NCBI GenBank assembly: GCA_002470695.1
Contig: DKNM01000066.1
Location: 528-7,155 of the forward strand
Origin: Candidatus Neomicrothrix sp. UBA7388
GTDB lineage: Bacteria > Actinomycetota > Acidimicrobiia > Acidimicrobiales > Poriferisodalaceae
Length of the DNA stretch: 6,628 bases
Direction of reading: 5' to 3'
The number at the start of each line of letters is the position of its first letter. The first letter of the stretch is position 1. This document shows positions 1 to 6,384 of the stretch, piece after piece. Both the position numbers and the translations under genes were made by a program. The notes beneath the pieces were generated by a model that was not told the DNA's origin, searched no databases, and saw nothing but the letters and a program-made list of their open reading frames with translations.

Positions 1-17
1 GCTTAGACAAGGGCAAC

Positions 18-88
18 CTAATGGCGCAGCATTGCGCAAATAAAGCTGCTAGGTAACAACATTGTTAACGATGCAGAACATTTGGGCG
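18..88. repeat. 71-bp direct repeat, copy 1
   Basis: This copy matches positions 3689-3759 in the same orientation at 67 of 71 positions. The differences fall at 23, 41, 44 and 61. It lies 27 bp beyond the stop of the last ABC permease, near the left edge. It contains GCAGCATTG (26-34), a CGCAAA loop, and a weakened partner TAAAGCTGC (41-49) with one mismatch and one G-T pair, then a near-palindrome centred at 60/61 (TAACAA / TTGTTA). No protein-coding frame or known RNA family was recognised in it. Confidence 0.9.
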
Positions 89-115
89 TGCCGTGACTGG
101 AAAAACAAAAGGAAC

Positions 116-934
116 TTAGATCTCTCGGCGCGAGGAGTGCCAACGTAAGAAATACCTGTCAAGGAGAGAAACTGCGACGAAGACCAGTACCCCGAGAATA
201 CAAGCCATGACAATTGCTGACCAAACCTGAACAGTGTGCAGAAGGGTTGATTCGCGACGGATGTAAGCCCCAAGAGTCGACACGCTGCCGCCAAAGTATT
301 CCGAAATTATGGAAATAATGATTGACAGTGGAACGGCGGTCCGAAGTCCTGCCATTACATATGGAAGGGAGCGAGGGAGCACCAGAGCGGTCATTCGTGT
401 CCGCCAATTTGCTGAAATTGAACGCATCAATTCGTCGTGTTCGGAAGTCCCGCTGAAACCCCTTGAAGCAAAGGTGAACATGATGGGAGCCACTCCTACG
501 GCAACCATCGCTACAACTGCTTTGGACGTGACACCAAAGAAAACGGTCATTATTGGGTACAGAGCAACCGTTGGGAGGGCTTTTATCGTAGAGGAATAGC
601 TGAGGAGTCCCTGATTCAGCCAGCTAATCCCATGTACGAGACCCGCTAAACCAATTGCAATGAGCGAGCCAATCAAGACACCCTTTCCTGCTTCAATACC
701 GGTGTTCACTGCGAGCTCAACTAGCAGGCCAAAATCTTCCAGGAACATTGCCCAAATGGCAGAAGGAGCAGGCAATAGAAGGACTTGTATGTCGCGAATC
801 CTGACGACCAATTCCCAAATTGTGATAAACGCGACGAAGAACAACGTTGGGGTAAGCACCACACCTAATGGCAGGTTTTTTTGGCCTTTTTTGTCGGTTG
901 CGTCACCAGCGACGGCTGCGTCTTCAGTAGTCAT
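116..934 (-). CDS. ABC transporter permease, NitT/TauT (BPD_transp_1) type, second of two
   Basis: This 272-residue inner-membrane protein is probably one half of the membrane channel of an ABC importer for a small organic solute. It has an N-terminal cytoplasmic tail (about 1-22) rich in charged and small residues. Hydrophobic segments follow at about 23-45, 83-103, 113-133, 137-157, 195-212 and 236-258, with the LPAPSAIW motif after the first segment that is usual for SsuC/TauC-like permeases. The cytoplasmic EAA loop that docks on the ATPase is at about 167-190 (ELMRSISANWRTRM...LP). Its normally conserved glycine is Ser174, which is mildly unusual. The ATG overlaps the ATPase stop in an ATGA arrangement at 931-934 and has no clear Shine-Dalgarno, so translation is probably coupled. 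The gene ends with TAA, 27 bp before repeat copy 1. Family assignment is confident; the substrate is unknown. Confidence 0.93.
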   Translation of the reverse strand: MTTEDAAVAGDATDKKGQKNLPLGVVLTPTLFFVAFITIWELVVRIRDIQVLLLPAPSAIWAMFLEDFGLLVELAVNTGIEAGKGVLIGSLIAIGLAGLVHGISWLNQGLLSYSSTIKALPTVALYPIMTVFFGVTSKAVVAMVAVGVAPIMFTFASRGFSGTSEHDELMRSISANWRTRMTALVLPRSLPYVMAGLRTAVPLSIIISIISEYFGGSVSTLGAYIRRESTLLHTVQVWSAIVMACILGVLVFVAVSLLDRYFLRWHSSRREI

Positions 935-1725
935 GTGGTTAAGGCGCTTGCTTCTAGTAGGGCTCGACGGACCTCGATAACCAGTTCATAAAACTCAGGC
1001 AAGTCGCGTGTTTCAGTATTTCTTGGATACGGAATATTGACGTCGATTAGTTCGGTGATGCGACCCGGGCGACTCGACATAACCGCTATCTGAGATGAAA
1101 GAAACACGGCTTCAGTAATGCTGTGGGTGATGAACAAAATAGTGGCAGAGAGATTGCCCCATATTCGCATTAGTTCGAGATTCAGTCTGTCTCGTGTAAT
1201 TTCGTCCAATGCCCCGAACGGTTCATCCATCAAAAGAACGCTGGGGTTAGTAGATAGAGCTCTAGCGATAGCGACTCGTTGTTGCATACCACCGGACAAT
1301 TGCCATGGATGATGTCGAGAGAAAGATTCCAACCCCACTAAGTCAAGCATTTCTTGGGCAGTTTGATTTCTGCTTTGACGGTCCACGCCCATCACTTGCA
1401 GAGGAAGCGTCACGTTGCGTAAGACGGTTCGCCACGGAAGCAAATTCGGGGACTGGAAAACAACCCCGAATTCGCGCGCAGCACGAGCTTCCGAAGGGAG
1501 TTTTCCATTAACGGAAATTTCACCTGTCGAAGGTTCAACGAGATCGGAAAAAGCCCTCAAGAGTGTCGATTTTCCGCAGCCCGATGGCCCAATAATCGAC
1601 ATAAATCCGCCTTGTTTGACTTCTAGATCTACATTTTCAAGGGCCTGAACGTCTCCACCTTTGCTAGAGAAACGCTTCCCTAATTGTGTGGCACGTAATC
1701 CGAAATTTTGACTTTCCCCACTCAT
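931..1725 (-). CDS. ABC transporter ATP-binding protein, NitT/TauT type
   Basis: This 264-residue cytoplasmic ATPase energises the importer formed with the two flanking permeases. All nucleotide-binding motifs are intact: Walker A GPSGCGKST at 46-54, Q-loop Gln91, an SPNLLPWRTVLRNV stretch after the Q-loop typical of nitrate/sulfonate/pyrimidine-precursor importers, signature LSGGMQQR at 143-150, Walker B VLLMDEPF at 163-170 with catalytic Glu168, D-loop GALD at 171-174 and switch His201. The length matches the SsuB/TauB family, with no extra C-terminal regulatory domain. The frame stays open upstream to a TTG at 1833, but that start would overlap the upstream permease by over 100 bp. The ATG at 1725 lies 2 bp after the permease stop, behind a purine-rich GGGAGAAG, and begins just before the conserved LRATQLGKRF strand, so it was chosen. 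The stop overlaps the next permease start by 4 bp. Confidence 0.95.
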   Translation of the reverse strand: MSGESQNFGLRATQLGKRFSSKGGDVQALENVDLEVKQGGFMSIIGPSGCGKSTLLRAFSDLVEPSTGEISVNGKLPSEARAAREFGVVFQSPNLLPWRTVLRNVTLPLQVMGVDRQSRNQTAQEMLDLVGLESFSRHHPWQLSGGMQQRVAIARALSTNPSVLLMDEPFGALDEITRDRLNLELMRIWGNLSATILFITHSITEAVFLSSQIAVMSSRPGRITELIDVNIPYPRNTETRDLPEFYELVIEVRRALLEASALTT

Positions 1726-1727
1726 AT

Positions 1728-2600
1728 TTAGAGTACTTCTCCCTGAGATCTCGGGCCGAGGGCGAAATATGCCATCAACCGGACTGATAGAACGAAAACT
1801 GCTCCCAAAGCGCATGAAGTCAACGCAACGCAATACAGGGCCCGAGGCTCAGTTATGTAGAACTGCCAAGAAGTGAGAATCACTACGCCCAAGCCTTCTT
1901 TTGAACCGAACGGCAACTCTGCGACGATCGCCCCGACTACCGAAAACGCTGCGGCGGTTTCTAAGCCGACGAAGATTAGAGGTGACGCGAATGGAAGCTC
2001 TAAAATTCTCAAACTGGTCCGTTTAGAGGCGCCGTAAGTTCTGAGTAACTCGTGGCTTTCTTTCGGTACTGATTGGATACCGCGTGCGGTTGCGACCGTG
2101 ATGGGAAAGAACGTCAAATATGTCGTAATAACAGTCTTCGTCACTCCGCCGGTGCCAAGCCACAGTACGAGTGCAGGGGCTATAGCCACGATAGGTACTG
2201 CCTGAGCAGCGACGATGAGTGGCATCAGCCCATTCCCAACGAATCTACTTCTTGCTATCGAGGTGCCAGTGACTAATCCAAAAGCAGTTCCGACGAGAAG
2301 ACCAATCAAACTCGCCTTAGCCGTGGACCAAGCATTCTTAAATAAGAACCATGAGTAATTCTCGTTTTGTGAAGTTGTACTCCCAAGAAAGCTCAGAGTG
2401 TCCCAAATATGGGGCATTGTTCGATCGTTGCTACCGGTGATTACCTTTGCCAGTTCCCAAAGAGCAGCGGCTAGCACCAGCAAAAAGAAAGCAACTAAAA
2501 CCTGACGTGCTCCGGCTCGTAAACGCTCTTGGATGGAGCTGGAGGAATCGTCTACTTCTTCAGAGAGTGTGGGGTTGTCCCCCGAATTGTTACTACTCAC
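1728..2600 (-). CDS. ABC transporter permease, NitT/TauT type, first of two
   Basis: This 290-residue inner-membrane protein is predicted to be a subunit of the same importer as the downstream ATPase and second permease. A hydrophilic, Ser/Asp/Glu-rich N-terminus (about 1-30) precedes hydrophobic segments at about 33-55, 93-115, 123-148, 152-172, 207-229 and 253-277. The EAA loop at about 184-203 (ELLRTYGASKRTSLRILELP) keeps the conserved Gly190 and the terminal Leu-Pro. The start codon is GTG; an in-frame stop lies five codons upstream, and no alternative start is evident before the first membrane segment. The AAGGG just before it overlaps the TAA of the oxidoreductase gene, only 5 bp away, so coupled translation is likely. 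Its sequence differs clearly from the second permease, so the channel is probably a heterodimer rather than the usual homodimer of SsuC/TauC systems. The substrate cannot be read from the sequence. Confidence 0.93.
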   Translation of the reverse strand: MSSNNSGDNPTLSEEVDDSSSSIQERLRAGARQVLVAFFLLVLAAALWELAKVITGSNDRTMPHIWDTLSFLGSTTSQNENYSWFLFKNAWSTAKASLIGLLVGTAFGLVTGTSIARSRFVGNGLMPLIVAAQAVPIVAIAPALVLWLGTGGVTKTVITTYLTFFPITVATARGIQSVPKESHELLRTYGASKRTSLRILELPFASPLIFVGLETAAAFSVVGAIVAELPFGSKEGLGVVILTSWQFYITEPRALYCVALTSCALGAVFVLSVRLMAYFALGPRSQGEVL

Positions 2601-2605
2601 TGCCC

Positions 2606-3658
2606 TTAGACATTACCTAGGTTTGCCGCCTTGGCAATTTGTTCAAGGGTGCCAAAAGCGTTTTGCCCAAGGGGAGTTAAAACTGGTTCCGTGCAGCCTT
2701 TATCAACCCATTCGGAAATCCGATCGAGAGCGTCGGTAGCAGTGCCGCAAGCAGCGACACTTTGAGTCAGGTCGTTAGATACAAGTTTCATGGCTTCGTG
2801 TATCTGTGCCTTGGTTGCTGGCCACCCCATGATCTCTTTAATTCTGGCTACGAGGTCTTCGTCCGCACCGCTGAACTCTGTGATGTGAGGTTGTTGAGCA
2901 ATGTATTGGGTCAGAAACTCTTTGCAATCATCGATCCCTTGTTGTGGGTCATCGTTGTTGACGGAGACGGCGATCAATTGCGGTACCTGAAAGTTATCTA
3001 ATGACCGCCCAGATTTCTCTGCGCCTCGTTGGACTGCAGCGATGGCTTCGTCGTTGTACGACGGTGGAACAAGAAAATCGAGCAGTACCCCGTCAGCAAT
3101 TTCACCTGACAGTGCACACATGCCCATGCGCACAGCGCCTATATGAATTTCTACGGGATAAGACTTTCCAAAATCGTCTGCTGCTCCGTCGAACTTGACA
3201 CTGTCAAGATCAACAAACTCACCTTGGTAGGTGACTTCCTCGCCGTTCAGCAGTTGTCGCACCACGGTAATGATTTCGCGCATTGCCTTTAAAGGTTTGT
3301 CGTTAGGTAAACCCACTCGGGTAGCTAGTGGTTCCCACCAGCCACCAAGACCCAATCGGATGCGTCCAGGAGCTAAATCGTCGAGGGTCTTCGCAGTCAC
3401 GGCAAGAAGGGCGGGGTTGCGCGTTCGATAAGGAAGAATACCGCTGCCTATTTTTATGCGTTTGGTGTATGCCGCGATCACAGACATCGGGATAACCCCG
3501 TTACTGGCTAACCGTCCCTCTCCAACCCAGACGCATTCGAAGCCTTTTTCTTCGGCCCACTGCGCCTGTGCAACCATATCTCCAAAACCATTTGGCAGAT
3601 CTGGCCCACCAGCTCGGGTCGGAGCTCCCGAACTGATCATCAAACCAAACTTATGCAT
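2606..3658 (-). CDS. LLM-class flavin-dependent oxidoreductase (bacterial luciferase-like)
   Basis: This 350-residue soluble enzyme belongs to the luciferase-like TIM-barrel superfamily, which uses FMN or coenzyme F420 for monooxygenation or hydride transfer. Visible family marks are an opening beta strand HKFGLMIS, AEEKGFECVWVGE at about 35-47, KIGSGILPYRTRNPALLA at about 69-86 (the usual GS/GT-I...R.P...A signature), LDDLAPGRIRLGLGG at 92-106, and IHIGAVRMGMCALSGEIADGV at about 171-191, which corresponds to the flavin-phosphate region of the family. The length is normal. The ATG is supported by GGAGGG 4 nt upstream. The gene leads the operon with the two permeases and the ATPase (5 bp to the next gene), so its substrate is plausibly the imported compound. 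The pattern resembles F420-dependent methylene-tetrahydromethanopterin-reductase-like annotations, but FMN versus F420 cannot be decided here. The specific reaction is unknown. Confidence 0.93.
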   Translation of the reverse strand: MHKFGLMISSGAPTRAGGPDLPNGFGDMVAQAQWAEEKGFECVWVGEGRLASNGVIPMSVIAAYTKRIKIGSGILPYRTRNPALLAVTAKTLDDLAPGRIRLGLGGWWEPLATRVGLPNDKPLKAMREIITVVRQLLNGEEVTYQGEFVDLDSVKFDGAADDFGKSYPVEIHIGAVRMGMCALSGEIADGVLLDFLVPPSYNDEAIAAVQRGAEKSGRSLDNFQVPQLIAVSVNNDDPQQGIDDCKEFLTQYIAQQPHITEFSGADEDLVARIKEIMGWPATKAQIHEAMKLVSNDLTQSVAACGTATDALDRISEWVDKGCTEPVLTPLGQNAFGTLEQIAKAANLGNV

Positions 3659-3662
3659 CTTG

Positions 3663-3668
3663 CCCTCC
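3663..3668 (-). promoter_or_regulatory. Ribosome binding site of the oxidoreductase gene
   Basis: GGAGGG on the minus strand, separated by CAAG from the ATG at 3658, is the strongest Shine-Dalgarno of the second operon. It supports independent translation initiation of the oxidoreductase and a new translational unit after the repeat-bearing spacer. Confidence 0.8.
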
Positions 3669-3688
3669 GAAGTTACGCACTAGTAGAA

Positions 3689-3759
3689 CTAATCGCGCAG
3701 CATTGCGCAAACAATGCTGCTAGGTAACAACCTTGTTAACGATGCAGAACATTTGGGCG
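3689..3759. repeat. 71-bp direct repeat, copy 2
   Basis: This is the second copy of the repeat at 18-88, in the same orientation with four substitutions and no gaps. It sits between the MmgE/PrpD stop (82 bp away) and the oxidoreductase start (30 bp away). If transcribed with the oxidoreductase operon it would form most of the 5' leader just upstream of the Shine-Dalgarno. It contains a perfect 9-bp stem and a second near-palindrome at 3723-3740. Together with copy 1 it brackets the four-gene oxidoreductase/transporter block. Confidence 0.9.
3697..3720 (-). other. Perfect 9-bp hairpin inside repeat copy 2
   Basis: On the plus strand GCAGCATTG (3697-3705) and CAATGCTGC (3712-3720) are exact reverse complements around a 6-nt loop. 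On the transcribed minus strand the hairpin is followed by GCGATTAG, with no U-tract, so it is not a standard intrinsic terminator. It could be an mRNA-stabilising stem, an attenuation element, a protein-binding site or a recombination structure. The equivalent stem in copy 1 retains most pairs. Confidence 0.7.
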
Positions 3760-3793
3760 AGACCCGCGTACTAGTCATGAAGCGCAGTTCGTT

Positions 3794-3816
3794 ATCTGAA
3801 GAATTGCAATCTGAAG
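3794..3816. promoter_or_regulatory. Paired ATCTGAAG octamers in the spacer upstream of the oxidoreductase operon
   Basis: ATCTGAAG occurs at 3794-3801 and again at 3809-3816, with a 15-bp period and a small palindrome ATTGCAAT (3803-3810) between and partly overlapping them. The pair lies about 136-158 bp upstream of the oxidoreductase ATG and just after the MmgE/PrpD stop. It could be a regulator-binding site, but chance is possible. No convincing -35/-10 pair was found in this spacer. Confidence 0.2.
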
Positions 3817-3841
3817 GCGCAAGGTCAGTCTGTGAGTTGCC

Positions 3842-5218
3842 TTACCCATTGGTGCTTTGGCGCAATGTGGCTGCGAGGCCCGTCAGATCTTCTGCGTCGT
3901 CGATACTCCAAAGCAACTCCTCCAGCTTGGGATTAACACGGCCCTGGGTCAAACGGGAGAATTTCGCCGCTAGTTCAGGCGCCTCTAGCGGATCATGCAT
4001 TGAACCTTTTTGGCCGTGAACGGTTGCGCTTATTTTCTTGCCGCTACTCAGATTGATTATTACTCTTCCGCCCATCTTCCATGCGTAGGTTGCATCTAAC
4101 TCTTCTGCGGCTCGAATCGAAGTCACTTTTTGCTGCAATGCGGCAAATTGCGGCTGGCAAATATTTTCGGGTTGGTAGGTATCAGGGTCGATTGGGTCGC
4201 TGATCAGTGCCGCAGCCACGTTAAATTGCGCAGAGTATTGGGCCGCCATGACTGACGTGGTGCCGTCCATATCGTTCTGTACAGCAGCTTTCGTTGGGCC
4301 CTCTAATTCGATGCTTTCTATATCGCCGGGTTCAAATTGGTATTCGCTTCTGAGCTGCATGGTTGCTTGGATCATTGGATGGATGTCACTGCAGGCTGCG
4401 TATGGTTTAACCGTAACTTCGTCCAGCATCCAGCGTTGTCCGAGGCGATCTGTAAGCAGTTCCAGTTGCGGCTCATCGGTAAAGATTCGGCAGAAACCGT
4501 ATGTGCCGGCAAGACCGTCCAATGATCCTTCAAAACCACGGGCAGCCAATAGAGCGGCGGTTAGACCGCCTTCCGCTGCTCTTCCAGCATGGAGTCGTTT
4601 GGCCATACCCCCTGAACTGGCAAATTCCATCGTCCCAGATGCTAAGGAAGCTGCTATCCCAAGGGCGTGGTTCATTTTCGAGGAGTCAAAGTTTAGGAGT
4701 CGACCCGCAGCGGCGGCAGCCCCGAAAACACCGGACATTGATGTTGGGTGAAAACCAGCCAACATGTGAGAGGCCGGTCCAACCGCAATACCGGCACGAC
4801 CCATTGCTTCGTAGCCAATAACAATGGCCTCAAGGAGATCATGGCCTGATTTGTTCAGTTCCTCTGCGAGTGCGAGCGCTGCTGGTATTACGACTGCTCC
4901 CGGATGGCTTATGGCTTCTTCGTGAACGTCGTCTAATTCAAAAGCGTGAGCTGATGCGCCATTAGCTAATGCTGCCATTGCAGAGGTCGTTGCTTCACGT
5001 TGCCCTATAACTGTGCAATTCCCGCTTGCTCCCGAAGTCAGTGAATGATCGATGACTGAACGTGACCATGGCTGTTCGGAACCAAAGATCATCACTGCTG
5101 AGGTATCGACGAGTCTCGCTGCAGCAAGTTCTAGTAGGCGCCGGTCAATTGACCCGTTCAGTTGGGTTAAAAAGTTGGCCAGCTGAGCAGTTTGACTAAG
5201 GGAGGTCGGCGAGGGCAT
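3842..5218 (-). CDS. MmgE/PrpD family protein (2-methylcitrate dehydratase-like)
   Basis: This 458-residue cytoplasmic protein has the normal length and motif order of the MmgE/PrpD superfamily. Known members include 2-methylcitrate dehydratase, cis-aconitate decarboxylase and iminodisuccinate epimerase. Visible blocks are ANGASAHAFELDDVHEEA at about 85-102 followed by HPGAVVIPAALALAE (105-119), GFHPTSMSGVFGAAAAAGRLL at about 155-175, KRLHAGRAAEGGLTAALLAARGFEG at about 207-231, VKPYAACSDIHPMIQA at 270-285, and a C-terminal domain with SAQFNVAAAL at 329-338. The ATG lies inside the end of the aminotransferase gene (23-bp overlap, different frame) without a clear Shine-Dalgarno, so translational coupling is likely. 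No propionate-cycle partners (PrpB or PrpC) are present, so a methylcitrate role is not supported. The link to an aminotransferase suggests a polycarboxylic or amino-acid-derived substrate, but that is inference. Confidence 0.93.
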   Translation of the reverse strand: MPSPTSLSQTAQLANFLTQLNGSIDRRLLELAAARLVDTSAVMIFGSEQPWSRSVIDHSLTSGASGNCTVIGQREATTSAMAALANGASAHAFELDDVHEEAISHPGAVVIPAALALAEELNKSGHDLLEAIVIGYEAMGRAGIAVGPASHMLAGFHPTSMSGVFGAAAAAGRLLNFDSSKMNHALGIAASLASGTMEFASSGGMAKRLHAGRAAEGGLTAALLAARGFEGSLDGLAGTYGFCRIFTDEPQLELLTDRLGQRWMLDEVTVKPYAACSDIHPMIQATMQLRSEYQFEPGDIESIELEGPTKAAVQNDMDGTTSVMAAQYSAQFNVAAALISDPIDPDTYQPENICQPQFAALQQKVTSIRAAEELDATYAWKMGGRVIINLSSGKKISATVHGQKGSMHDPLEAPELAAKFSRLTQGRVNPKLEELLWSIDDAEDLTGLAATLRQSTNG

Positions 5219-6308
5219 CGATGAGACGATCCATGTGTGGTTTGAGATTGACGTCTGACCGCAAAAAGCGATCTTGTAAGCCGCGAAAAGACACTGATCC
5301 GTCCTTCACTATGACCCCCCGCTCAAGAAGCCCCTCAAAGACTTTTGTGGAATCGGTATCAGGATCAAGGATTTCTATTAAAAAGAAGTTTGATCTGCTT
5401 CCTTCGACCATCCGAAATCGATCGAGTTCGCCAAACCTATTTTGGACGTAATCGCGGTTCTCGATAATCGTTTGAACTGTTCTCTCGACGTGCGCATGGT
5501 CGTCTAGAGCTGCAATCCCGCCTGCAATCTGCAGTTGACCCATGTTCCATGTTGGTTTAACTGCCAGCAAAGCATTGATGATCTGTTTAGAAGCGACTCC
5601 GAAACCGATGCGCAAGCCAGCTAACCCGAATGCCTTTGAAAATGTTCGCAGCACAGCCAAATTTTGGTACTCCGACGCCAAATGGATATAACCCTCAGTA
5701 TCGGAATAGTGAACATAAGCCTCGTCCAACACCACTAATGCATTAGGTGAAGCTTCAATGATTCGCCGAAGCTCCGCCTCGGTAAGCCAGGTGCCGGACG
5801 GGCTATGTGGGTTGGTGACATAGACCACGCGGGTGTTCTCGTCAATGGCGTTGATGTAGGTGTCTACCTCCAAGTCCATCGTTACAGGATTGGTGGCTGA
5901 GTGAACCAACACAGGAGTCCGACCCTCCGCCTCAGCAAAGAGATGGTAGATAGGGAAACAGGGACCTGGCATTTGAATCTTGTCGCCAGGAGGACAAAAT
6001 GCTCGCGTGATTAAGGACAAAATCTCTGTTTCACCAGCGCCACAGATCACTTCTTCAGCTTGAAAACCGTAAGTTGACGCGATTTTCTCTCGTAATGGGT
6101 CGGCGGTCCAAGACGGATAAAGATGGAGATCATTAAGACAAGCTTCAACCGCTGCTTTTGCCAGGGGAGACGTGCCGTGCGGATTTTCGGCGGAACCTAA
6201 CTTCGCGATCTCTGATTGGGGTATGCCATAGCGTGAGGCGACATAATCAACGGGTAACCCGGGAACGTAATACTCAGGATTCTCAAGTCCAGCGTGTGCA
6301 TGTTGCAT
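5196..6308 (-). CDS. Class I/II PLP-dependent aminotransferase, HisC/CobD-like
   Basis: This 370-residue cytoplasmic fold-type I PLP enzyme resembles histidinol-phosphate aminotransferase and threonine-phosphate decarboxylase. It has the N-terminal LGSAENPHGTSP (about 37-48) where HisC has N.NENP.G, LHLYP at 61-65, GAGETEILSLITRAFCPPGD (90-109), NPHSPSG at 166-172 in place of NPNNPTG, LDEAYV at 194-199 with the PLP-contacting Asp195 and Tyr198, and RTFSKAFGLAGLRIG at 221-235 with the Schiff-base Lys225 and phosphate-binding Arg233. The C-terminus RFLRSDVNLKPHMDRL departs from the LRI..GT..EN signature of true HisC. No other his or cob genes are present, so an amino-acid catabolic or specialised biosynthetic transaminase is as likely as HisC. 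The start is supported by GGAGGAG 2 nt before the ATG. The end overlaps the MmgE/PrpD gene by 23 bp. Confidence 0.92.
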   Translation of the reverse strand: MQHAHAGLENPEYYVPGLPVDYVASRYGIPQSEIAKLGSAENPHGTSPLAKAAVEACLNDLHLYPSWTADPLREKIASTYGFQAEEVICGAGETEILSLITRAFCPPGDKIQMPGPCFPIYHLFAEAEGRTPVLVHSATNPVTMDLEVDTYINAIDENTRVVYVTNPHSPSGTWLTEAELRRIIEASPNALVVLDEAYVHYSDTEGYIHLASEYQNLAVLRTFSKAFGLAGLRIGFGVASKQIINALLAVKPTWNMGQLQIAGGIAALDDHAHVERTVQTIIENRDYVQNRFGELDRFRMVEGSRSNFFLIEILDPDTDSTKVFEGLLERGVIVKDGSVSFRGLQDRFLRSDVNLKPHMDRLIDALADLP

Positions 6309-6310
6309 TA

Positions 6311-6317
6311 CTCCTCC
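6311..6317 (-). promoter_or_regulatory. Ribosome binding site of the aminotransferase gene
   Basis: GGAGGAG on the minus strand lies 2 nt before the ATG at 6308 (4 nt if counted from GGAGG). It fixes the start of the first gene of the aminotransferase/PrpD pair. The spacing is slightly short. Confidence 0.75.
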
Positions 6318-6384
6318 AGTCGTGTCACAAAGAGACTTGGCTTTCGTTCGGCTCTGGTCTGCTTCTCCAAGTAAAGATCACTGA

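Noticed and set aside
1726..1833. Longer ATPase reading frame starting at the TTG at 1833
   Set aside because: It would overlap the upstream permease by more than 100 bp. The extra 36 residues have no ABC ATPase similarity, and the ATG at 1725 has a purine-rich site upstream and fits the gene junction.
3689..3759. A known riboswitch (for example thiamine pyrophosphate) upstream of the oxidoreductase/transporter operon
   Set aside because: None of the conserved TPP-riboswitch sequence blocks are present on the minus strand, and one of the two copies follows an operon at the window edge.
3714..3765. Plus-strand reading of the repeat as a peptide (MLLGNNLVNDAEHLGE, similar in both copies)
   Set aside because: The frame stays open through both copies but lacks a start codon in copy 1, and the repeat has nucleic-acid symmetry that explains it better. 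A duplicated gene fragment is not excluded.
3679..3775. ACTAGT hexamers on both sides of repeat copy 2 (3679-3684 and 3770-3775) as a target-site duplication or inverted ends
   Set aside because: The hexamer is itself palindromic, its flanks do not match in either orientation beyond a few bases, and copy 1 lacks it, so coincidence is likely.
4248..4751. Plus-strand open frame of 167 codons inside the MmgE/PrpD gene
   Set aside because: It is a shadow of a gene whose conserved motifs are all in the minus-strand frame.
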